DNA of 39,060 nucleotides from Methylobacterium segetis (GTDB lineage: Bacteria; Pseudomonadota; Alphaproteobacteria; Rhizobiales; Beijerinckiaceae): assembly GCF_004348265.1 (NCBI RefSeq), contig NZ_SMNT01000045.1, positions 1 to 39,060 of the forward strand. Reading direction: 5' to 3'. Made by a program: the position numbers and the translations under genes. Positions 1 through 8,414 of the stretch are shown here, one piece after another. Each line of letters starts with the position of its first letter. Position 1 is the first letter of the stretch. The notes below the pieces were generated by a model. That model did not search any database, had not been told where the DNA came from, and saw nothing but the letters and a program-made list of their open reading frames with translations.

Positions 1-873
1 GGCGCGGCGCATCCGGTCGCGGTCGGCAAAGCCCGTGTCCCGGGCGACGACGTCCATCGTGTGGCGCCCCTCCTCGAGCATGACCTGCGCCGCTTCGAGC
101 CGCAGCCGCTCGACGCCCTTGGCCGGCGACTGGCCGGTCTCCTCCCGGAAGAGGCGGCTGAACTGGCGCGGGCTGAGGCTGGCGGCCTCCGCGAGCTCCT
201 CCACGGTGAGCGGGTTGCGCAGGTGCTCCTTGGCGTAGAGCAGCGCGCGGCGGACGCGGTCCGAGCGGGGCTCCAATTCGAGGAGGGCCGAGAATTGCGA
301 CTGCCCGCCCGGGCGGCGGTGATAGACGACGAGCTTGCGCGCCACCGCGCGCGACAGAGCCGCGCTGTGGTCGTCCTCGATCAGGGCCAGGGTCAGGTCG
401 ATCGCCGCGCTCATCCCCGCCGAGGTCCAGACATTGCCGTCGGAGGCGAAGATGCGGTCGTCGTCGACGCGGGCGAGGGGGAAGCGTTCCTGAAGGTCGC
501 GGGCATGGGCCCAGTGCGTGGTGGCCGTGCGGCCGTCGAGGAGGCCGGCCTCGGCGAGGGCGAAGGCGCCCGTGCAGAGCCCCGCGACGCGCCGGCTCTG
601 CCGGCCCGCCGCGGCGATGTAGTCGCGCAGCGCCGGCGTGAGCGGGCGGGGCAGCAATTCCCCGACGACCATCAGCGTGTCGGGGAAGTCGGTCAGCGGC
701 ACGGTCTCGATCCGGATGCCGAGCGAGGAGCGGACCGTCCCGCCCCGCTCGGACATCACGGTCAGGCGGTAGGCCTCCTCCCCGAGGGCGACGTTGGCGA
801 ACTCGAAGGCCGACAGGGCGGCCATGCCCATGACCTGGAATCCGTCCTCGAGGATGAACCCAACCTGCCGCAC
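1..873 (-). CDS. GlxA-family AraC-type transcriptional regulator (3' end cut by window edge)
   Basis: DNA-binding regulator with a DJ-1/PfpI-like amidotransferase domain followed by an AraC helix-turn-helix pair. The reading frame is open for 291 codons down to base 1, so the C-terminus is missing; family members are usually about 310-330 residues. Residues 1-185 form the DJ-1-like part, with GLCTGAF (Cys100) at the nucleophile-elbow position. The AraC domain starts near residue 205, with a first HTH around 224-244 (LTVEELAEAASLSPRQFSR) and a second beginning near 273. I chose the GTG at 873 because a GGGAGGGG ribosome-binding site lies just upstream. It is divergent from the SDR gene, and the 117-bp gap holds an inverted repeat that is probably its operator. 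The effector is unknown; the DJ-1 domain in such regulators is usually a sensor, not an enzyme. Confidence 0.88.
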   Translation of the reverse strand, partial: MRQVGFILEDGFQVMGMAALSAFEFANVALGEEAYRLTVMSERGGTVRSSLGIRIETVPLTDFPDTLMVVGELLPRPLTPALRDYIAAAGRQSRRVAGLCTGAFALAEAGLLDGRTATTHWAHARDLQERFPLARVDDDRIFASDGNVWTSAGMSAAIDLTLALIEDDHSAALSRAVARKLVVYHRRPGGQSQFSALLELEPRSDRVRRALLYAKEHLRNPLTVEELAEAASLSPRQFSRLFREETGQSPAKGVERLRLEAAQVMLEEGRHTMDVVARDTGFADRDRMRRA

Positions 874-907
874 CGGCCCCTCCCGACGTGATGTCCTGAT
901 TTGACGG

Positions 908-927
908 GTTTATGTCATTTCGGACAT
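908..927. promoter_or_regulatory. Operator-like element (site A) between regulator and SDR
   Basis: The 20-bp stretch contains a perfect inverted repeat, ATGTC (912-916), 6 bp, GACAT (923-927). It lies 35 bp upstream of the regulator start and about 64 bp upstream of the SDR start. The whole 20-mer matches a second site at 2204-2223 at 16 of 20 positions. That the adjacent GlxA-type regulator binds it is inference from position and symmetry. Confidence 0.5.
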
Positions 928-990
928 TGCCGTCCAGTCCTAGGGTTCCCGCATCGCCAACCGGCCACGCCTTCGGGAAAGGGCACGCCC

Positions 991-1785
991 ATGACCACAC
1001 AGCAGGGAACCGTCCTCGTCACCGGCGCCTCCTCCGGGATCGGGGCCGTCTACGCCGACCGCTTCGCGGGGCGCGGCCACGACCTCGTCCTCGTCGCCCG
1101 CAACCGCGAGCGCCTCGAGGCCGTGGCCGAGACGCTGCGCCGCCGCCACGGCGTCGCGATCCGGACCGTCGCGGCCGATCTCGCGAGCCGGGCGGGGCTC
1201 GCCGAGGTCGAGGCGATCCTGAGCACCGACGCGCGGATCACGCATCTCGTCAACAATGCGGGCTTCGGCAGCGCCGCGCCGCTCGCCTCGGCCTCGGTCG
1301 ACGAGATGGAGCGGATGATCGCCATCAACGTCACCGCGCCGATGCGCCTGACCTACGCGGCCGTGCCGGCCCTCCGGGCGCGCGGCGCGGGCACGGTCAT
1401 CAACATCGCCTCGATCGTCGCGATCGGCCCGGAAGTGCTCAACGGGGTCTATGGCGGCTCGAAATCCTTCGTCCTCGCCTTCAGCCACGCCCTGCGCAAG
1501 GAACTCGACGGCACCGGCGTCGCGGTGCAGGTGGTGCTGCCCGGCGCGACCGGGACGGAGTTCTGGGACATCGCGGGGCTTCCCGCCAGCAACCTTCCGG
1601 CGGATTGGGTGATGTCGGCCGAGGATCTCGTCGACGCCGCCCTCGTCGGGCTCGACCGGGGCGAGTTCGCCACCGTGCCCTCCCTGCGCGACGCCGCCGA
1701 GTGGGAGGCCTGGGAGGCCGCCCGCCGGACCATGCTGCCGCACCTGTCCAGCGCCCGGCCGGCCGAGCGCTACCGCACCGCCTAG
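991..1785 (+). CDS. SDR family NAD(P)-dependent oxidoreductase
   Basis: Classical short-chain dehydrogenase/reductase of 264 residues, a typical family length. Visible motifs are the dinucleotide-binding TGASSGIG at 11-18, NNAG at 89-92, structural Asn113, and the catalytic set Ser141, Tyr154 and Lys158 (YGGSK). It is soluble, with no signal peptide. The start at ATG 991 leaves an AAGGG about 9 bp upstream and begins the protein right at the Rossmann strand; a longer in-frame start at 901 would overlap the operator. The substrate cannot be read from sequence. It is divergent from the GlxA-type regulator and shares an operator-like element with the downstream iorAB-like genes, so it may act on the same compound or its product. 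Confidence 0.9.
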   Translation: MTTQQGTVLVTGASSGIGAVYADRFAGRGHDLVLVARNRERLEAVAETLRRRHGVAIRTVAADLASRAGLAEVEAILSTDARITHLVNNAGFGSAAPLASASVDEMERMIAINVTAPMRLTYAAVPALRARGAGTVINIASIVAIGPEVLNGVYGGSKSFVLAFSHALRKELDGTGVAVQVVLPGATGTEFWDIAGLPASNLPADWVMSAEDLVDAALVGLDRGEFATVPSLRDAAEWEAWEAARRTMLPHLSSARPAERYRTA

Positions 1786-2279
1786 GCCCGCGCCCTTGGC
1801 CGGCGCCGCCCCGCGCGCGATGCTCCGGCTCGACCGGCTTCGCGGCGCGGCGGCGGCTGCACCGAACGGTTCGGCACGGTTCCGGTCGGAAGGACGCCCG
1901 CGCGGGGCAGATGGCCCGCCTCTGGCTTGCGGCCGGGCAGCGGCGCGGATCGCGAGGTCCGCTGAAGGGAACAGCGATGCTCGACATCGGCGTTGTGGCC
2001 ACCCCCGATCCGAAGCCGATCTCGCTCCCGGCCCCCGCCGTGCTCCGGACCGCGAGCACGGTCGCGGGCAGCCCGACCGACAACCTGCGCCTGATCTCGG
2101 AGGCGGGCGGCCTCGTCCGGAGCCGAGGGGCGAGGCGGCGGTTCGGCCGGGCCGTCCAGGCGGAGGTCGCGCACGCGCCCGAGGGCATGTCCGAAATCGC
2201 CGTGTTTATGACGTTTGCGACATGGCCCGCCTTGCCTAAGCAGGTTGTTCGCTCTGCACCGAACCGGAGGGACGCAATC
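1786..2279. other. Intergenic region, no convincing gene
   Basis: About 490 bp between the SDR and the iorA-like gene. An ATG at 1979 preceded by GAAGGGA opens a frame that runs uninterrupted into the downstream ferredoxin-like gene. The roughly 100-residue extension resembles nothing I recognise, and the operator-like element falls inside it, so I do not call it coding. The region otherwise looks like long leader or promoter DNA. Confidence 0.5.
2187..2223. promoter_or_regulatory. Operator-like element (site B) upstream of iorA-like gene
   Basis: The core 2204-2223 matches site A (908-927) at 16 of 20 bases in the same orientation and has half-sites ATGAC (2208-2212) and GACAT (2219-2223), again 6 bp apart. 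A further ATGTC with the flanking CCGAAAT of site A occurs inverted at 2187-2197. The element ends 56 bp before the iorA-like ATG. A common regulator for the SDR and iorAB-like genes is inferred. Confidence 0.45.
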
Positions 2280-2726
2280 ATGGTGACGCTCACGGTCAAC
2301 GATCGCCGGCACTCGGTCGACGCCGAGCCGGACACGCCGCTCCTCTTCGTCCTGCGCGACACGCTGGGCCTGACCGGCACCAAGTACGGTTGCGGCATCG
2401 GCCAGTGCGGGGCCTGCACCATCCTCCTCGACGGGCAGGCGGTGCGCTCCTGCCAGGTGCCGGTCGAGAGCGTGGGCGCGCAATCCGTCACCACCATCGA
2501 GGCGATCGAGCAGGATCCGGTCGGCGCCCGGGTGGTCTCGGCCTGGATCGGCATCGAGGTGCCGCAATGCGGCTATTGCCAGTCCGGGCAGGTCATGGCC
2601 GCGACGGGCCTCCTCAAGGAGAACCCGAGGCCGAGCGAGGGCGACATCGCCGCCGCGATGACCAACCTGTGCCGCTGCGGCACCTACACCGTCGTCGCCG
2701 CGGCCGTGCGGCGGGCCGCGGCCTGA
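2280..2726 (+). CDS. iorA: (2Fe-2S)-binding subunit of a xanthine-oxidase-family hydroxylase (IorA-like)
   Basis: Small electron-transfer subunit of a two-subunit molybdenum hydroxylase of the isoquinoline 1-oxidoreductase type. At 148 residues it has the family's normal length. The N-terminal plant-ferredoxin-type cluster ligands are Cys38, Cys43, Cys46 (CGIGQCGAC) and Cys58. The C-terminal helical [2Fe-2S] domain uses Cys97, Cys100 (CGYC), Cys131 and Cys133 (CRCG). All eight cysteines are present. The start at ATG 2280 has GGAGG about 5 bp upstream and begins exactly at the ferredoxin strand. The large catalytic subunit follows after 12 bp. It passes electrons from the molybdenum centre to an acceptor that is not encoded nearby. 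The gene symbol is by family resemblance; the real substrate (aldehyde, N-heterocycle or other) is unknown. Confidence 0.9.
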   Translation: MVTLTVNDRRHSVDAEPDTPLLFVLRDTLGLTGTKYGCGIGQCGACTILLDGQAVRSCQVPVESVGAQSVTTIEAIEQDPVGARVVSAWIGIEVPQCGYCQSGQVMAATGLLKENPRPSEGDIAAAMTNLCRCGTYTVVAAAVRRAAA

Positions 2727-2738
2727 GGGGAGGGCGCC

Positions 2739-2798
2739 ATGAACGGCCTCACGATGAACGGCCTCACGATGAACGACCTCACGATGAACGGCCTCGCC
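2739..2798 (+). repeat. Four tandem 15-bp units at the iorB-like start
   Basis: Units begin at 2739, 2754, 2769 and 2784, each encoding MN(G/D)L(T/A). The third has one base change and the fourth diverges in its last three bases. Each unit carries an in-frame ATG upstream of the Tat signal, so gain or loss of a unit would not break the frame. Confidence 0.9.
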
Positions 2799-5039
2799 CC
2801 CCACCTGCTCGCGGACCCGCGCCGGGCGGCGGGCCGCGCGCCCGTCCGCAACCTCTCGCGGCGCGGCTTCCTCGGGACCGCCGCGGGCGCGCTCGTCCTC
2901 GGGGTCGGCCTCGGTCCCGCCCTCGCCCAGGAGCGGGCCGAGGGAGCGGGCGCCGTCGCCCCGAAGCCGGGCACGCGCGTCGCGGCCTTCCTCGAGATGA
3001 GGCCCGACGGCACGGCGCGCCTGCTCAGCCCCTTCGTGGAGGGCGGCCAGGGCATCAATACGGGCCTCGCCCAGACGATCGGCGAGGAGTTCGACCTCGA
3101 TCCGTCGCGCTTCGCGGTGGAATGCGCGCCGCCCGGCCCCGATTACGCGGTCGTCAACGGCCTGCGCATGACGGGCGGCAGCTTCTCGACCCGCTCCAGC
3201 TTCGACGCCATGCGGCGGCTCGGCGCCACGGCCCGCGAGATGATGCTGCGGGCCGCCGCGGCGCGGCTCGGCGTGCCGCAGGCCAGCCTGACGACCGATG
3301 ACGGGCGCGTGGTCCACGCCGCCTCCGGCCGCACGCTCGGCTACGGCGATCTCGCCGCCGCGGCCCTCGCCCTGCAGCCGCGGGACGACGTGCCCCTGAA
3401 GGACCCGAAGACCTTCCGGTGGATCGGCAAGCCGGTCGCGCGGCTCGACGCGCGCGACAAGTCGACCGGCCGGGCGATCTACGCGATCGACATCCGCCTG
3501 GACGGGATGCTGCACGCGGCCGTCCAGCACGCCCCCCATCTCGGCACCGAGCCGCAGGACATCGCCAACGAGGCGGAGGTGCGCGCGATGCCGGGCGTCC
3601 GCTCGGTGCACCGCCTGCCGGGCGCCGTGGCGGTCGTTGCCGATTCCTGGTGGCGCGCGCGCAAGGGGGCCGAGGCCCTCCGCGTCGCCTGGACGAGCCC
3701 CGCCGCCGAGGGCATCGCGACGGTCTCCGCCGGCTTCTCGTCGGCGGCGATGCTCGAGGCCCTGAAGGGCGCGACGGATGCGGGCATCCCGGCCGAGCAG
3801 GAGGGCGACGTGGCGGGCGCCTTCGCCGGGGCCGCGACGCTCGTCGAGGCGGAGTACGACGCGCCCTATCTCGCCCACGCGCAGCTCGAACCGCCCTCGG
3901 CCGTCGCCCGCTTCGCGGCGGACGGGACGCTCGATCTCTGGCTGCCCAACCAGATGCCGGAGGTGTTCCAGCAGGTCGCCGCCGGAATCGCCGGGCTGCA
4001 GCCGGCGCAGGTGCGCATCCACTCGCCGATGCTGGGCGGCTTCTTCGGCCGCCACTTCTATTACGGGCCGGCCAATCCCTTCCCGCAGGCGATCCTGCTC
4101 GCCCGGGCGACCGGCAGCGCCGTGCGGGTCCTGTGGTCGCGCGAGGAGGAATTCGGGATGGACGCGGTGCGTCCCCTGAGCTTCGCGCGGTTCCGCGCGG
4201 CGCTCGGCCCCGACGGGCTGCCGGTGGCCCTGCAGATCCGGGCGGTGGGCGAGGGCCCGATCGGCCGCTGGTTCGGCGCGCTGTTCAAGGCGCCGGTCGA
4301 GTCCTCCGTCGTCGAGGGCCTCGACCGGAAACCCTACGCGATCCCGAACCGGCGCCTCGACTACGTGAAGGTGCCCCACCCCGTCACGATCGCCTTCTGG
4401 CGCTCGGTCGGCCACTCGATGAACGACTATTTCTACGAGAGCTTCCTCGACGAGGTGGCCGCGGCCGGCGGCCACGACCCCTTCGCCCTCCGCATGGCGC
4501 TTCTGAAGGACAGCCCGCGCCACCGCACGCTCCTGCAGACGGTCGCCGATCGCGCCGGGGGATGGAAGCGCGGGCCGTTCGAGGCGCCCGACGGCACGCG
4601 CCGGGCGCGCGGCATCGCGATGGCCTCGCCCTTCGGCTCGGAGACCGCGACCATCGCGGAGGTGTCCCTGACGGACGGCCAGGCGCGGGTGCACGACCTC
4701 TGGATCGCCATCGATCCGGGCAGCGTGGTCAATCCGGGCATCGTCGCGCGGCAGGTCGAGGGCGCGGCGGCGCTCGGCCTCTCGGCGACGCTGCTGGAGC
4801 AGGTCGTCTACGAGGGCGGCCGGCGGCAGGCGCGCAACTACGACGCCTACCCGATCCTCGACCGCGAGCGGATGCCGCGCGTCCACGTCACCATTGTCGA
4901 GAGCGGCGCGCCGATGGGCGGGATCGGCGAGCCGGGCCTGCCCGGCGTGCCGCCGGCGGTGGTCAACGCGGTCGCGGCCCTGACCGGCCGGCGCGTGCGC
5001 AGCCTGCCGCTCGCCAAGGCGCAGCTCTCGGGGGTCTGA
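2739..5039 (+). CDS. iorB: Molybdopterin-dependent large subunit, IorB-like, Tat-exported
   Basis: Catalytic subunit of 766 residues in the xanthine oxidase family, binding molybdopterin cytosine dinucleotide. A twin-arginine signal (SRRGFLG at 40-46, hydrophobic stretch, ALAQ near 61-64) shows export to the periplasm, where the cofactored complex with IorA would act. Family hallmarks are GGFFGRHF near residue 432 (cofactor loop) and GGIGEPGLP near 730, which carries the conserved glutamate base. The N-terminus before the Tat motif is four copies of a 15-bp unit, each beginning with ATG. Translation could start at any of them; the first, after GAGGGGAGGG, is chosen. No cytochrome c partner or MocA/CoxI-type maturation gene is nearby. 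Substrate is unknown. Confidence 0.9.
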   Translation: MNGLTMNGLTMNDLTMNGLAPHLLADPRRAAGRAPVRNLSRRGFLGTAAGALVLGVGLGPALAQERAEGAGAVAPKPGTRVAAFLEMRPDGTARLLSPFVEGGQGINTGLAQTIGEEFDLDPSRFAVECAPPGPDYAVVNGLRMTGGSFSTRSSFDAMRRLGATAREMMLRAAAARLGVPQASLTTDDGRVVHAASGRTLGYGDLAAAALALQPRDDVPLKDPKTFRWIGKPVARLDARDKSTGRAIYAIDIRLDGMLHAAVQHAPHLGTEPQDIANEAEVRAMPGVRSVHRLPGAVAVVADSWWRARKGAEALRVAWTSPAAEGIATVSAGFSSAAMLEALKGATDAGIPAEQEGDVAGAFAGAATLVEAEYDAPYLAHAQLEPPSAVARFAADGTLDLWLPNQMPEVFQQVAAGIAGLQPAQVRIHSPMLGGFFGRHFYYGPANPFPQAILLARATGSAVRVLWSREEEFGMDAVRPLSFARFRAALGPDGLPVALQIRAVGEGPIGRWFGALFKAPVESSVVEGLDRKPYAIPNRRLDYVKVPHPVTIAFWRSVGHSMNDYFYESFLDEVAAAGGHDPFALRMALLKDSPRHRTLLQTVADRAGGWKRGPFEAPDGTRRARGIAMASPFGSETATIAEVSLTDGQARVHDLWIAIDPGSVVNPGIVARQVEGAAALGLSATLLEQVVYEGGRRQARNYDAYPILDRERMPRVHVTIVESGAPMGGIGEPGLPGVPPAVVNAVAALTGRRVRSLPLAKAQLSGV

Positions 5040-5053
5040 GGGTGGAGCCGGCC

Positions 5054-6064
5054 ATGACCACGATCGCGACGGCGGAGGCGGCGGCCCCCGTCCGGGCGGG
5101 CCGCGCGCCCCTGTTCGACTACCTGCCGGTCAGCCTGTTCGGCGCCGTGATGGGGCTGGCCGGCCTGAGCGTCGCGTGGCGCCTCGCGAGCGCGCGCTAC
5201 GGCCTTCCCGCGCTCGTGTCCGACCTGATCGGGTGGGGCGCCCTCGCCACCTTCGTGGGGCTCGCGCTCGCCTACGGCGCCAAGGCCGTCACCGCGTGGC
5301 CGGCGGTCCTCGCCGAGTTCCGGCACCCCATCGCCGGCAACCTGTTCGGCACCGTGCTGATCAGCCTGCTGCTGCTGCCCTTCGTTCTCCGGGGCCTCAG
5401 CCCGACCCTGGCCGCGGCGGCCTGGATCCTCGGCGTCGTCGGCATGGTGCCCTTCGCCGTGCTCATCGTGAACCGCTGGATGGGCAGCCGCCAGAGGCTC
5501 GCCCATGCCACCCCGGCCTGGATGGTGCCCGTCGTCGGCCTCCTCGACGTGCCGCTCGCCGCCGCCTCGGTCGGCCTTCCGCACACGCAGACGCTGAGCC
5601 TGTTCTCCCTGAGCGTGGGGCTGTTCTTCGCGCTCCCGCTCTTCACCCTGGTCTTCGCCCGCCTCGTCTTCGAGGAGCCGCTGCCCGCCGCGCAGCAGCC
5701 GACGCTGATGATCCTGGTGGCGCCCTTCGCGGTCGGGTTCTCGAGCTACGCGGCGACGCTCGGCCGGATCGACGCCTTCGCGGAGGCCCTGTTCCTCATC
5801 GCGCTGTTTGTCTTCGTGGTCCTCGTCGGCCGCCTGCGCGACCTGCCGCGCTGCTGCCCGTTCCGGGTGTCGTGGTGGGCCGTGAGCTTCCCCGCGGCCG
5901 CGATGGCCGTGGCGGCCCTGCGCTACGCCGAGCATGTCGGCGACGTCGCGGCGGACGGCCTCGCCCTGCTCCTGCTCGCCCTCGCCACGATCCTCATCGC
6001 CGGCCTGGCGCTGCGCACGCTCCTCGGCATCGCCCGCAACGAGCTTCGCCAGCTCGCCGGCTGA
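5054..6064 (+). CDS. SLAC1/TehA (TDT) family membrane transporter
   Basis: Integral membrane protein of 336 residues with about ten hydrophobic segments beginning near residue 16. It fits the tellurite-resistance/dicarboxylate transporter family (SLAC1 anion channel-like), whose members pass anions or export dicarboxylates and other small ions. The start at ATG 5054 has GGTGGAG about 6 bp upstream; an in-frame GTG at 5042 is possible. It lies 14 bp after the iorB-like gene on the same strand, so it is probably cotranscribed. Moving the acid substrate or product of the hydroxylase would fit, but that is inference. There is no basis for calling it a tellurite-resistance gene. Confidence 0.82.
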   Translation: MTTIATAEAAAPVRAGRAPLFDYLPVSLFGAVMGLAGLSVAWRLASARYGLPALVSDLIGWGALATFVGLALAYGAKAVTAWPAVLAEFRHPIAGNLFGTVLISLLLLPFVLRGLSPTLAAAAWILGVVGMVPFAVLIVNRWMGSRQRLAHATPAWMVPVVGLLDVPLAAASVGLPHTQTLSLFSLSVGLFFALPLFTLVFARLVFEEPLPAAQQPTLMILVAPFAVGFSSYAATLGRIDAFAEALFLIALFVFVVLVGRLRDLPRCCPFRVSWWAVSFPAAAMAVAALRYAEHVGDVAADGLALLLLALATILIAGLALRTLLGIARNELRQLAG

Positions 6065-6097
6065 GGCCCCGCGCCCCCATGCACCGCCGACCCCGCG

Positions 6098-6129
6098 AAC
6101 GGAAACGGTGGCTTTCGATCGTTTCCGTT
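6098..6129. promoter_or_regulatory. Perfect 9-bp inverted repeat upstream of the hydrolase gene
   Basis: AACGGAAAC (6098-6106) pairs exactly with GTTTCCGTT (6121-6129) across 14 bp. It lies in the 154-bp gap before the hydrolase and has no T-tract, so it looks more like an operator than a terminator. The binding protein is unknown. Confidence 0.35.
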
Positions 6130-6218
6130 TCCGGAGAACGCGCGGCGCGGCACTCTGCGCGTCGTTCCGCGATCAGGGGCCGCGGCCCGACCCGCCCCAG
6201 ACCCCGAGGAGGTTCACC

Positions 6219-7055
6219 ATGCCGACGATCACCACGAAGGACGGGACCGAGATCTTCTACAAGGATTGGGGGCCGCGGGAGGGCCGAGTGATCGTCTTCC
6301 ATCACGGCTGGCCGCTCAGCGCCGACGATTGGGACGCGCAGATGCTGTTCGTCCTCGAACAGGGCTTCCGCGTCGTCGCGCATGACCGGCGCGGCCACGG
6401 CCGCTCCAGCCAGACCGCCACCGGCAACGAGATGGACACCTACGCGGCCGACGTCGCCGCGCTCGCCGCCGCCCTCGACCTGAGGGAGGCCATCCATGTC
6501 GGCCACTCGACCGGCGGCGGCGAGGTCGCCCGCTACGTCGCCCGCGCCGAGCCGGGGCGCGTCTCCCGGGCCGTGCTGATCGGCGCCGTGCCGCCGGTCA
6601 TGGTCCGGTCCGAGGCGAATCCGGGCGGCCTGCCGATCGCGGTCTTCGACGGGTTCCGCGCGGCGCTGGCGGCCAACCGGGCGCAATTCTACCGCGACGT
6701 TCCGGCCGGCCCCTTCTACGGCTTCACCCGCGCGGGCGCGCAGGTCTCGCAGGGGATCGTCGACAATTGGTGGCGGCAGGGGATGATGGGCGGCGCCAAG
6801 GCGCAGTACGATTGCATCGCGGCCTTCTCGGAGACCGATTTCACGGACGACCTGAAGGCGATCGGGGTGCCGGTCCTCGTGCTGCACGGCACCGACGACC
6901 AGATCGTGCCGATCGCGGATTCGGCCCTGCTCTCGCACCCGCTCCTGAAGGCGGGCACCCTCAAGACCTATGACGGGTTCCCGCACGGGATGTGCACCAC
7001 CCATCCGGACGTCATCAACCGGGATCTCCTCGCCTTTGTCCGCGATTCGCGATGA
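6219..7055 (+). CDS. Alpha/beta hydrolase, cofactor-free haloperoxidase/esterase type
   Basis: 278-residue alpha/beta hydrolase resembling non-heme chloroperoxidases and related esterases. The nucleophile elbow GHSTGG puts Ser97 in place. The acid is Asp226 or Asp227 in HGTDDQIVP and the base is His256 in GFPHG. The HHGWPL oxyanion-side motif near 28-33 also fits. No signal peptide is present. The start at ATG 6219 has a strong GAGGAGG ribosome-binding site. It follows the SLAC1-like gene by 154 bp that include an inverted repeat, so it may be separately controlled. Proteins of this group usually act as esterases or perhydrolases in vivo; the true substrate is unknown. Confidence 0.9.
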   Translation: MPTITTKDGTEIFYKDWGPREGRVIVFHHGWPLSADDWDAQMLFVLEQGFRVVAHDRRGHGRSSQTATGNEMDTYAADVAALAAALDLREAIHVGHSTGGGEVARYVARAEPGRVSRAVLIGAVPPVMVRSEANPGGLPIAVFDGFRAALAANRAQFYRDVPAGPFYGFTRAGAQVSQGIVDNWWRQGMMGGAKAQYDCIAAFSETDFTDDLKAIGVPVLVLHGTDDQIVPIADSALLSHPLLKAGTLKTYDGFPHGMCTTHPDVINRDLLAFVRDSR

Positions 7056-7099
7056 TCGCGATCAACGCGGGGAGGGCGCGGCCGGAGATCGCGATCATC
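7051..7099. terminator. Inverted repeat between convergent genes, probable bidirectional terminator
   Basis: A perfect 13-bp inverted repeat (7051-7063 with 7087-7099, each holding GATCGCGATC) spans the hydrolase stop codon and the gap before the convergent secretion gene. There is no T-run. A role in ending transcription from both sides is inferred from position. Confidence 0.4.
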
Positions 7100-7109
7100 G
7101 GGCCGATCC

Positions 7110-8414
7110 TCACTTCTCGCGGAAGGCCCGGCGCGTCTGATCGGTGAGGGGCTTGGTGAGGTAGGACAGGACCGTCCGGTCCGCCGTCTTGACGAAGGCC
7201 TCGACCGGCATGCCGGGCATCAGCGTCGTCCCCTCGAGGCGGGCCAGTTCCTCCTTCGGCACGCCGAGCCGCACCAGGTAGTAGGCGGTCCCTGTCCGCT
7301 TGTCCTCGCTGACATCGGCCGCGATCCGGGTCACCGCGCCCCGGAGCTCGGGCGTGGTGCGCTGGTCGAAGCTCGGGAAGCGCAGGCTCGCCGCCTGCCC
7401 GAGCCGCACCCGGTCGATGTCCTGGGGCGCGACCCGGACCTCGACGACGAGCGAATCGGCCGTCGGCACGATCAGCATGATCGGCTCGCCGGGCGAGATG
7501 ACCCCGCCGCGCGTGTGGACGGCGAGTTCGTGCACGTATCCGGCCTGAGGCGAGCGGATCTCGATGCGTTGAAGCTGATCGTAGGCGGTGATCTTCTGCT
7601 CGATCAGGGTGGCGACCTTGGCCCGGATCTCGGCCAGTTCCTTCGCCACCTCGCTGCGCAGGTTCTGCTCCAGCTGGATGATCTGCAATTCCGTCTCGGA
7701 GATCTTGCCCTTCGTCTGCGCGATGTTGGCGACGAGCACGCCCCGCTCGCCCTTGAGCCGCGCGATGTCGCGCTCCAGGCTCGTGACCCGGCTCAGCTGG
7801 ATCAGGTTCTTCCTCCAGAGGTCCTGCACGCCGTCGTACTCGCGCTGGATGATGCCCGTCTCCTGCTCCTTGGCCTCCCCCTGCTCGGACAGGCCGCGGA
7901 TCTCGTCCCGGAGCTGGCCCACCCGCTCGCGCAGCTGCGCCTCCTGCCCGAGCCGCGCGTCGCGGCGGAACCGGAAGAGCTTGCGCTCGCCGTCGACGAT
8001 GCGGGCGACATCGGGGCCGGCCGCGCGCAGCTCGGCGGGAAAAGCGACCTCGCCGAGGCCGTCGCGCTCGGCCTCGAGGCGCGCCGTGCGGGCGGCCAGT
8101 TCCCAGAGGCTCTTGCTGACGCTGTCGTAGGTGCCCCTGGCCGTGGTCGCGTCGAGGCGGATCAGGAGGTCGCCCGCGTTGACGCGGCTTCCCTCGTCCA
8201 CGCGCAAGTCGGCCACGACGCCCCCCGTCGGGTGCTGCACCTTCTTGATGTTGGTCTCGACCACGAGCGAGCCCGCGGCGATGATCGCCCCGGACAATTC
8301 CGTCAGGGCGGTCCAGGCGCCCACGCCGGTCGCGAGGGCGAGGACGGCCAGGACGCCGAGGAGGTGGCGCCGCAGGGAGCGGCGCGTCGCGCGGGTCGGA
8401 TCCTGTCCGGTCAT
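7110..8414 (-). CDS. HlyD-family type I secretion membrane fusion protein
   Basis: Periplasmic adaptor of 434 residues, PrtE/AprE type, linking the inner-membrane ABC transporter to an outer-membrane TolC channel. A short cytoplasmic arm precedes one membrane segment at about 18-40. A lipoyl/barrel-sandwich half follows (VQHPTGGVVADLRVDEGSRV region), then a long coiled-coil hairpin from about 95 to 280 rich in Glu, Arg and Gln, then the second lipoyl half (SPQAGYVHELAVHTRGGVIS) and a beta-barrel. The start ATG overlaps the ABC gene's stop by 4 bp (ATGA), so translation is coupled. No tolC homologue is in the window; the outer-membrane channel must be elsewhere. This is the last gene of the cassette. 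Confidence 0.93.
   Translation of the reverse strand: MTGQDPTRATRRSLRRHLLGVLAVLALATGVGAWTALTELSGAIIAAGSLVVETNIKKVQHPTGGVVADLRVDEGSRVNAGDLLIRLDATTARGTYDSVSKSLWELAARTARLEAERDGLGEVAFPAELRAAGPDVARIVDGERKLFRFRRDARLGQEAQLRERVGQLRDEIRGLSEQGEAKEQETGIIQREYDGVQDLWRKNLIQLSRVTSLERDIARLKGERGVLVANIAQTKGKISETELQIIQLEQNLRSEVAKELAEIRAKVATLIEQKITAYDQLQRIEIRSPQAGYVHELAVHTRGGVISPGEPIMLIVPTADSLVVEVRVAPQDIDRVRLGQAASLRFPSFDQRTTPELRGAVTRIAADVSEDKRTGTAYYLVRLGVPKEELARLEGTTLMPGMPVEAFVKTADRTVLSYLTKPLTDQTRRAFREK

Noticed and set aside
61..891. Plus-strand open frame of 276 codons at the left edge
   Set aside because: It is the reverse of the GlxA-type regulator, whose minus-strand product has clear domain motifs; the plus-strand product has none.
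1968..1994. GGAAC-N18-CGTT, resembling an EcfG-type stress promoter
   Set aside because: The spacer is longer than the usual 16-17 bp and there is no gene at a suitable distance other than the doubtful frame at 1979.
912..2726. A 604-codon frame that would fuse an N-terminal extension to the IorA-like protein
   Set aside because: Its first part is an out-of-frame, Arg/Pro-rich reading of the SDR gene. The ferredoxin-like protein starts cleanly at 2280 with its own ribosome-binding site.
5054..6064. Tellurite resistance as the job of the SLAC1/TehA-type protein
   Set aside because: The family name does not establish function, and no ter or tehB gene is nearby.
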